Below, piece by piece: positions 56,758-64,000 of a stretch of DNA of 64,000 nt. Below the pieces are notes generated by a model that was given only the letters and a program-made list of their open reading frames with translations, searched no databases and was not told the origin of the DNA. The stretch comes from Daucus carota subsp. sativus (lineage: Eukaryota > Streptophyta > Magnoliopsida > Apiales > Apiaceae): positions 42,938,390-43,002,389 of the forward strand of contig NC_030384.2 in assembly GCF_001625215.2 (NCBI RefSeq), in the 5' to 3' direction. Numbering within the stretch: position 1 is the stretch's first letter; each line of letters begins with the position of its first letter. The translations under genes and the position numbers were made by a program.

Positions 56758-59012
56758 AGCATTAGGAAGACTTTTGGGAGGTATGGGACTGATAGAATCC
56801 TTCTTTTATTATGGTACTCCTGTTGACATGTGTAATGGTATGAAGTTAGGTTACGTCTGGTACTTGGTTGTTCTGATACAAGCGAGTAGGGGTTCATTTG
56901 CTTTTGTTAACAATTAGTTTACATGCGCTTCTTTCTCTATTACTTTATATCAACACTGGATCTGTGAGTCTGTGACTAATAAAGGTTTATAAGATAGATT
57001 TAATCATCATTCCTTTTGTTTTTGTTTGAAACAGCTTAAACATTACCAACTATCTTCTATAGCAACTTGTGGGTTTTTAAGATGTTGCTACGATGCTTCA
57101 TTCTTAATTCAAACTTCTTGGTTACTTGACATGTCACCTAACCTTTGTTATGCTAATTTAAATACTTATGTTAATATAGCTTCCTTGCCTTGTTTTGCTT
57201 TCCTTGCCCTTCATTTACGACCAGAGCATGGTTTCATAACTTGAAAAACATGAAAGGCCAGAACCTTTTAATTCATGTGGTTAGACTGGTGCCGAATATG
57301 ACTAGTGTTTTCATTCATGTCAACTAGGCTCTAAATCGATATTAATGTAGGTCGCATGGTCAGTGAAATTAAAGTTCTCTAAAGGACTATCTGCTTTAGA
57401 TCCTTTTTTGCATACAATAATTTGTTCTACGTGTTTATTTCTACTTATTTTATTTTATGCTTAGTTTTGACTGTAGACTCCGGCCAGTTGTCGCAATTCT
57501 GGTCTAATGTTTTCTTGCCTTAATTCCAGCACTGATTATTAGTACCAAATACTTTTCTACGGAGTTCATTCTATTAGCTTTAATTATTGATCTACTAATC
57601 CACATTTGATTCTTAGTAGTAGATTAAACCCAGGTGCGTGATGATCTCACTGTTGAAGTTCTGGATGGTTTTTAGCTTTGATATATCCGTGAACCGTGCC
57701 TTTGGAAAGTGATTGACATGACATGTGCCTTTAGTTTTCTGCATGTATTTGAAAAAGTAGATGCAATACTTCCTGATCAATATTGACGTTTTTTGGTTCC
57801 TTAAGACTCAGAGTCATTTTGTGTCACTGTATATGTGGATTCCTTCTTTAAGTTTGTAACAGTACACGTGACGTCAGCAAAGCAGTTCTAGCATAATGTG
57901 TTTTTAATTCCAGGTTATCTTAGTGCAACTATCAATTTTAATGTTTTCCCACTGGATGGAAACAACGTAGTAATCTTGTACGTCATTCAGATAGTAAGTA
58001 GTTACAAAGCTGGTTCCCATTTATTGTCATCCCGATTAATAAAATTAATTGCAAGTACAAGGGCATCAAGATTCTTATGTTGAATGTGTTTATTTTTGCA
58101 AAGAAGTCATGATTGGATTGATTCATAATATTAATGTCATTTATATAGCTAAGTTTATGCATTTTGAGAATCTTACTGAATATGCCATTCAATCAAAATA
58201 GTTAGTTATACTATCCCTGTACAATTTTTACTTAGTTTTTGTTGACTATTTGATGAAGTTATAGACAATATCATAAAAGAGCTTGTTGTATTGACTGAGT
58301 TTTTCCGGTAATTTCCTTGTTCAATTATGTTTTAGAAAACGTAGCATGTCGTATATAAATTACATATGTTCTTCTTTTGCTTGTTATTAAGTTAAATGAT
58401 ACAGTACTTACAGATGTTGGGAAAAGTTATATGAAGACCACTATTTTATTGGAGACCCCGAATACCATATATGTTCTGCGAGCAGGACATGTTTTGCATA
58501 ACAATAAGTTTTGCAGAGTTCTGCATAGTCTCCAATAAAAAACATGGTCTTCATAGAACTCAAACATACATATGTAATATATACACTGGATATACGCCTA
58601 TACATACTATATTAGGAATACATTGTTGTTTCAATTTGACTGTTTTTTAGTTGGTCTTTTAATCTCTTTCTACGATAGCTACACAGTTCTCATGTATTCA
58701 TCGTAGTTTGCATGTCTAATGTCTCTGTTGGTATTTTACTTGCAGATATAAATTCTTGTTTTTGTTGAGCCCAGTGAATGCGCCAGAAGTGAAGCTACTC
58801 GATGACTTAAGGAATATGTCATGTAGGATGCCTCTTTTGAAAGTCTTCAGTTAATCTATGTTAAATTTGTTGTTTAGAAACTTAATATCGAAGGACAACC
58901 GTCAACTCCGTTGCTGCTTCTGTTGGACAGGTTAAATCCTGCTTGTTGCTTTATTTTGATGATGCTTATGAATTTATGCTACTATTATTTGAACTTTGAA
59001 CTATATTCTGTA
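56758..59012. other. Intergenic between F-box copies 1 and 2
   Basis: 2.25 kb without a supported gene. It holds the 3' UTR of copy 1 and a small MITE-like inverted repeat at 58435-58560. Short open frames here have no family features. Confidence 0.5.
58435..58560. mobile_element. Small MITE-like inverted repeat
   Basis: A 126-bp palindromic element. The left arm AGTTATATGAAGACCACTAT, then TTTATTGGAGAC; the right arm is its reverse complement (GTCTCCAATAAAAAACATGG, TCTTCATAGAACT). The loop contains GCAGGACATGTTTTGCA and TTTTGCAGAGTTCTGCA, which pair further. End motif and GCAGGAC word are shared with the element at 36989-37650. Confidence 0.75.
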
Positions 59013-61737
59013 TTTAATTTACTTTGTTCCGGATGCAGAGTTCTTCTTATTAGTACACAAATATAAAATATGCAGAGAGTTCTTTTCAGCCTCTGCTAAA
59101 AATTAAAATCCTGATAGCTGGAATCAGTTGGTTCGAATTACTGAACTGTTCGACTCTACGATTGCGTTTGCAAGGGTTTGAAGAATGTGTGACCTAGAAA
59201 CAAGTGAGACTGTGAGAGCATCTCTTGTGAGCCCCTAAATCACCAGGTTTTAGCAGGAAGATAAAAATTGTCATTTCCAAAGAAATGCACCACCCGATAG
59301 AAGCGATATTTGAACAAATTTCTCCATTGTGCAGTTTAAAATCTGAAGTCTGGTAAACTAGATTCTTGAAATCATTACAGAACAAAGATTACCAGTTTGT
59401 ACAAATTTAGATTGTTTGATTAAATCTCGTTTTAATAAGGTGACTATAATAGCCAAAAATAAAAATTTATCAAAATTACTGAGTTCGGAGTTATGGCGCC
59501 AAGACTGTTGAGACTTCTGTTGCACTATGAAAAAAGCGACCATAATACTCGATCCATCTCCTTTTGTTTCTCTCCCCTCTCTTCTATAAATACACAAGTC
59601 ACTAAAATTCTGTTAATTCTGTTGTTTTTCCCTCCAGCCAAAACTCAGCTGATCACTTTGATCATCGTCTTCATACCCAAAAACAAGACTCAAAATCTCA
59701 TTCCACCGAACCCAAAAATGCCGAAAAATCGAGGCGCAAAGAAGAAGATTCATAAACCCTCTGAAGCCCAAGAAACCTCAAACGAAGGCCAAGAAACCTC
59801 AAAACCCAAACCAATCTTCCTCATAAGCGCTTTGCCACCAGGGCCTTTGCTTAATGTTCTTTACAGATTTCCTGTGAAGATTTTGCTACAACTCAGGTGT
59901 TTTTCGAGGTTCTGGTTGGCTCTCATTGATAACCCCATATTCAGACAGAATCACGTCAATTTCAACTCTCCAAGAAACAGACAACTTATATGCAACAGTT
60001 TTCATGATAAGGGCAGGCACAAACTCGTTGCTTTCTTGAGCGCACAAGGCTCCCACATCCCTGTCCTCGACGTCGATCTACACTTCTCTGACAGGCCTAA
60101 TTACCCGAGAAGAATAAACTTCAAAGATTTCTCCAAGAACATGGTTCTTGCTGGTTCGATCCATGGCATTGTTTGTCTTGCTCATAGTGAAGAAATGTGT
60201 GGCCGTTTTGTTGCTCTATGGAACCCTACTATCCGCTACTGGAAACCAATCGCACTTCCACAGAACAGGGCCTGGGCACGCGTATCAGTTGGCTTGGGAT
60301 TCGACGTGGTGAGGAATGATTTCAAGATTATATGCATTGTTCCATTTACGGATACTAAGAGAGCCGGATGGTCTCGGATTGAGATTTACTCTGGAAATCA
60401 GAATTCCTGGGAGAATGTTGTTGAAGAGAGGATTGTTCCCTTTGTTCCTGTACTAAATAGGCAACAATGTAAATTCATCGTCCAAGGTGTCCCGTACTGG
60501 GTGGGGAAGGATGCACTAGCACAAACTAATCAGGTTTTGGGGAGAATCGATCCTCGTACAGGGTTATATGGGACGGTTTTGTTTCCGAGACACATCAAGA
60601 ATCCGAGTACTGAAGTGTGTGCTGTGAACCTGAAGGGATCAATTGCTGCTTTAATTCAATCCCCTGGTGAAAATCCCAACAATATGGTTGATTTGTATAT
60701 TCTGGATGCGCACACTGCTGATTGGACAAAGATGTACAGTATCGGACCACTTGAGGTTATATTCCGACGTCCTATTCAGTGCTTGAGCACAGGAGAGATT
60801 GTACTAGAGACTTGGCCAGGGTACATAGATCAAGCTTCAAATGCAGTTCATTTTTTCTGCGACCCTAGAACTAATAGTGTGCTCTGGAACAATGAAATGG
60901 AAGTGTTGAATCCATGTTGGCGTGAGTCGTACATTCACTTAGAGAGCCTAGTACGTCTTGAGGGGATGGTGGAGATTGCGAAGGAGCACATTACCAGGAG
61001 GCCTAATCCTAGGATGAAGAACTGGTATGAGCTTTGCTTTGTTCTGTTAAACCGTGCTTCAAGATTGTTATGAAACATGTATGTGCAGCTGTGCTCACTG
61101 TCTTGAATAGTTTTTAGATACGGATCATAAAACTTTACTTAAAATCACATACAACGTCTCTAAGGATCAGAATGATTTCAAATTACAAACTGTATGCACA
61201 ATTTCAATGATCCAGATCATGTATAAGTGTCGTGCTCATATTGTTACTGATCATGTGCCTATCTTATTCACAATGCTCCTGTTAAATAGATTGGCTTGTT
61301 ATTCTATGGTGTATACAATTGGTTTCCAACGTAACGTCTAAATGTTTGATTTTCATTTGCAGCAACGAATACTTGTCTGCAGAACTGGAAGCCGCATTGC
61401 ATCTTTAACTTTCTAATCATGTAACTTGAGTTTTGTGTGACTATGTGTAGTGAAAGGGAAGTCGAGGTCTTGTTGTATGGATTTGAATCCACGTCAAATT
61501 TTAGGTTAGTATACAGCTTTTGTCAGTTGGATGGGGATCATTTGACCTGTGATGTAGAAATGGCTGGATCAGTGTTGAGTTGTTGGACACAGTACAAATA
61601 CAATGTTGCTACTTTGCTGTTTCTGAATACTAGTTCCTCTTTGGAGTTATATTGAAAATGCTTGATGTTCAAGAGGAAAGAACTTATATATAAAAGAATT
61701 TACTGACAAAGGAAAAGAAGTAAAACTAAGATACTGA
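59013..61737. repeat. Tandem duplication unit 1 (F-box copy 2)
   Basis: The segment starting TTTAATTTACTTTGTTCCGG at about 59013 recurs at about 61738. The match includes TAGTACACAAATATAAAATA, GAACTGTTCG...CTCT and AATGTGTGACCTAGAAA, and continues into the promoter and coding region of the next F-box gene. So a block of about 2.7 kb carrying leader, promoter and gene was duplicated head to tail. The second unit (61738 to beyond 64000) is longer because of an insertion at about 62030-62905. Confidence 0.85.
59718..61408 (+). CDS. F-box-like protein with F-box-associated domain, copy 2
   Basis: Predicted 450 aa. Exons 59718-61024 and 61363-61408. The second exon gives C-N-E-Y-L-S-A-E-L and stop, parallel to W-S-E-W-L-S-K-D-L in copy 1, with donor GTATGA and acceptor TTTGCAG. 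The start is taken at 59718 (MPKNRGAKKKIHKP), which aligns with copies 1 and 3. An in-frame ATG at 59493 lies in sequence that copy 3 shares but in a different frame, so it is probably leader. The F-box region (about residues 38-80, LPPGPLLNVLYRFPVKILLQ then LRCFSRFWLALIDNPIFRQ) is recognisable but weaker than in copy 1. The associated domain is well kept (MVLAGSIHGIVCLAH, WNPTIRYWKPIALP, VGLGFDVVRNDFKIICIVP). Likely SCF substrate receptor; target unknown. Confidence 0.88.
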
Positions 61738-63156
61738 TAAATTTACTTTGTTCTGGATGCAGAGTTCTTATTAGTACACAAATATAAAATATGCACACAG
61801 TTCTTTTGAACCTCTGCTAAAATTTGAAATCCTTGTAGCTGGAATCACTTAGTTCCAATTACTGAACTGTTCGGCTCTGTGAGTGCGTTGGCAAGTAAGT
61901 GGTTGAAGAATGTGTGACCTAGAAATAAGTGAGAACGTCTCTTGTGAGCTCTTCTCCACTTTGAAGTTTAGATTCTTGAAATCATTACAGAATAAAGATT
62001 ACCGGTTTATACAAATTTACGTTGTTAAGAAGCAGAATTATTTGTTAAAAACATGTGATCATTTTATCCCACCAAAATATAAAATATATGATGAGGAGTA
62101 AATACAACAATGTCGTGGTAAATATAATAAAAAATAGTGTCCTAATAATTTAAAATATCATTTTAATATATCAATTTCAACAATATGCGTTATTAATGTG
62201 CCTTCTTATTAAAATAATAATATATTAGAATTATTATCGGTGAGAAATGAAAAGGAGAGAAGTGAGAGATGAAAGTAAACTAGTTTTGTATGGATTGAAA
62301 TGGTATAGGATATGCATAGTTGTACCTCATAAATAATGTATTTGTTAGATGTCTAGTTTTTAAAACACCACTAGTCCACTGGTACATTGTTCAAGCATTC
62401 ATTTATTTTAAAATGTTTTAAATTTTGATTTAGGACATTTATTTAGCGCACTCTTAGACATGATAAATTTATGATTTTTTTAAAAAAAAATTATTATCAT
62501 ACAAGTTTATAATAATATTATTATTGAGATAATTATTTAGATTAAGGTTTTCAATTCATAATAAAAAACCGTTTTACTTAAAATAACTCTTACAACATAC
62601 ATATCAAAAAAATTCGAACACATGCACCATACATGTTAAAAGAACAATCATTAATCTATACTATATTTTTCCAGTGCACTACGCTATAATTCTATTAATT
62701 TTCAAATTTGAAAACACTTACCTGTATTTTCATTTTTAAAAGAGGGTCGGTATATTTGTCTTGAAAATTTCTTTGTCAATTAAAGAGCAAAAATATAAAA
62801 CCGAAACATTATTATTGATTTGTATTGCAATTTTTCAAAAAAAATAAAAGAAAAATTTACAAATGTAAAAAAAAGTACTTATTAATAATACGCTATTGTT
62901 ATCAAATAAAGTGACTATAATAGCCAAGATAAAAAAAATATCAAAATTATTCTGTTTGGAGTTATGGCGCCAAGACTGTTGAGATTTCTGTTACATTATG
63001 AAAAAAGAGATCATATTACCCTTTTTTTAAATTCTGTTAATTCTGTTGCTTTTCCCCCGAACCAAAACTCAGTTGATCACTTTGATCATCGTCTTCATAC
63101 CCAAAAACAACTCTCCCCAGAAAAAGACTCAAAATCTCATTCCACCGAACCCAAAA
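61409..63156. other. Intergenic between F-box copies 2 and 3
   Basis: 1.75 kb. It holds the 3' flank of copy 2, the duplicated block from 61738 to about 62030, an insertion to about 62905, and then the duplicated promoter and leader of copy 3 from about 62906 (AGTGACTATAATAGCCAA onward). No other gene. Confidence 0.7.
62030..62905. mobile_element. Probable insertion in the second duplication unit
   Basis: In unit 1 the sequence runs from ACAAATTTAGATTGTT (59401) straight to AAGGTGACTATAATAGCC (about 59438). In unit 2 the same two flanks (ACAAATTTACGTTGTT at about 62012; AAAGTGACTATAATAGCC at about 62909) lie about 870 bp further apart. The extra DNA is very AT-rich, with no coding capacity. 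I could not identify terminal repeats or a target duplication; a deletion from unit 1 is the alternative. Confidence 0.55.
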
Positions 63157-64000
63157 ATGCCGAAAAAGCGAGGCGCAAAGAAGAAGATTCATAAACCCGC
63201 TGAAGCCCCAGAAACCTCAAACCCCACCCCCGAGGAGGAGAAGGAGAAGAAGAAGATGATCTTCCCCATAAGCAATTTGCCCCCAGGGCTTTTGCTTGAT
63301 CTTCTTTACAGATTCTATGCGAAATCTTTGCTACAACTCAGGTGTTTTTCAAGGTTCTGGTTGGCTCTCATTGATAACCCCATATTCAGACAGAATCACG
63401 TCATCAATTTCAACTCTCCAAGAAACAGACAACTTATATGCAACAGTTTTCATGATAAGGGCAGGCGCAAACTCGTTGCTTTCTTGAGCGCACAAGGCTC
63501 CTACATCCCTGTCCTCGACGTCGATCTACACTTCTCTGAGAGGCCTAATTACCCGAGGAGAATTAATTTCAAAGATTTCTCCAAGAACATGGTTCTTGCT
63601 GGTTCGATCAATGGCATTGTTTGTCTCGTTCATAGTAAAGAAATGTGTGGCCGTTTTGTTGCTCTATGGAACCCTACTATCCGCTACTGGAAACCAATCG
63701 CCCTTCCACAAACCAGGGCGTGGGAAGGCATGTCAGTTGGCTTGGGATTCGACGTGGTGATGAATGATTTCAAGATTATATGCATTGTTCCATTTTTGGA
63801 TACTGAGGGAGCTGGATGGTCTCGGGTTGAGATTTACTCTGCAAATCAGAATTCCTGGGAGAATGTTGATGAAGAGAGGATTGTTCGCTTTGTTCCTGTA
63901 CACCATAGGCAAAATTGTAAATTCATCGTCCAAGGTGTCCCGTACTGGGTAGGGAAGGAGGCACTAGCACAAACGAATCTGGTTTTGGGGAGAATCGATC
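63157..64000 (+). CDS. F-box-like protein, copy 3 (runs off the window)
   Basis: First 281 codons of a gene very similar to copy 2, open to the window edge. The start at 63157 (MPKKRGAKKKIHKPAEAPET) is supported because the upstream ATG at 62964, conserved from copy 2, is out of frame here. After the basic N-terminus there is a charged linker (EEEKEKKKM) absent from copy 2. The F-box-like region is LPPGLLLDLLYRFYAKSLLQ, LRCFSRFWLALIDN. One extra residue (HVINFN against HVNFN) distinguishes it. The associated-domain motifs match copy 2 almost word for word (MVLAGSINGIVCLVH, WNPTIRYWKPIALP). No break is visible within the window. Confidence 0.87.
   Translation, partial: MPKKRGAKKKIHKPAEAPETSNPTPEEEKEKKKMIFPISNLPPGLLLDLLYRFYAKSLLQLRCFSRFWLALIDNPIFRQNHVINFNSPRNRQLICNSFHDKGRRKLVAFLSAQGSYIPVLDVDLHFSERPNYPRRINFKDFSKNMVLAGSINGIVCLVHSKEMCGRFVALWNPTIRYWKPIALPQTRAWEGMSVGLGFDVVMNDFKIICIVPFLDTEGAGWSRVEIYSANQNSWENVDEERIVRFVPVHHRQNCKFIVQGVPYWVGKEALAQTNLVLGRID

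Noticed and set aside
59493-59717. N-terminal extension of F-box copy 2 (MAPRLLRLLLHYE...)
   Set aside because: The equivalent ATG in copy 3 is out of frame with the conserved start, and copy 1 lacks it; treated as leader.
1-64000. CRISPR arrays, bacterial operons, phage or LTR-element features
   Set aside because: The repeats seen are MITEs, a Helitron, microsatellites and gene duplications; no direct-repeat/spacer array, long terminal repeats or reverse-transcriptase-like frame was found.

Overview
This is ordinary nuclear DNA of a flowering plant, almost certainly a eudicot. Genes are split by AT-rich GT-AG introns, intergenic DNA is very AT-rich, and small DNA transposons are frequent. 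Every confident gene is a plant family member, including raffinose-synthase-like, AAP amino acid permease, MYB80, PA200, THO3 and F-box genes. I cannot name the species; an asterid is only a guess. I found no rRNA, tRNA, CRISPR array or LTR element.

Layout. 1-6.4 kb is gene-poor and holds a structurally complete non-autonomous Helitron (2654-4012) and three MITE-like elements. 6.46-10.67 kb (+) is a 13-exon galactinol-sucrose galactosyltransferase / alkaline alpha-galactosidase gene. 11.3-14.2 kb (+) is COX15, the mitochondrial heme A synthase. 15.65-25.28 kb (+) is a tandem trio of AAP7-like amino acid permeases, each with seven exons of matching size. 26.66-27.83 kb (+) is MYB80, a tapetum and pollen regulator. 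28.06-44.49 kb (-) is a 35-exon gene for the proteasome activator PA200, tail to tail with MYB80. Its introns carry a Stowaway MITE, microsatellites, a partial exon duplication and other inserts. 46.35-47.03 kb (+) is a two-helix membrane protein of an uncharacterised plant family. 48.28-51.93 kb (-) is THO3/TEX1, a WD40 subunit of the THO mRNA export complex. 54.6-64 kb (+) is a cluster of three F-box genes; the last two come from a recent tandem duplication and the third runs off the window.

Exon models were built by hand from splice sites, reading phase and remembered family sequences. Every multi-exon model closes in frame: RFS-like 752 aa, COX15 479, permeases 458, 470 and 473, MYB80 321, PA200 1817, THO3 313, F-box 447 and 450. 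COX15, MYB80 and THO3 correspond to genes I recall as close together on Arabidopsis chromosome 5, so this looks like a conserved block with insertions. There is no operon-like logic. The window mixes housekeeping genes (COX15, PA200, THO3) with expanding families (permeases, F-box). I see no new biological system. The most notable items are the Helitron with internal copies of its own 5' end, the permease trio, the broken duplicate of a PA200 exon edge, the F-box duplication with a hidden short last exon, and two MITE families with readable ends.
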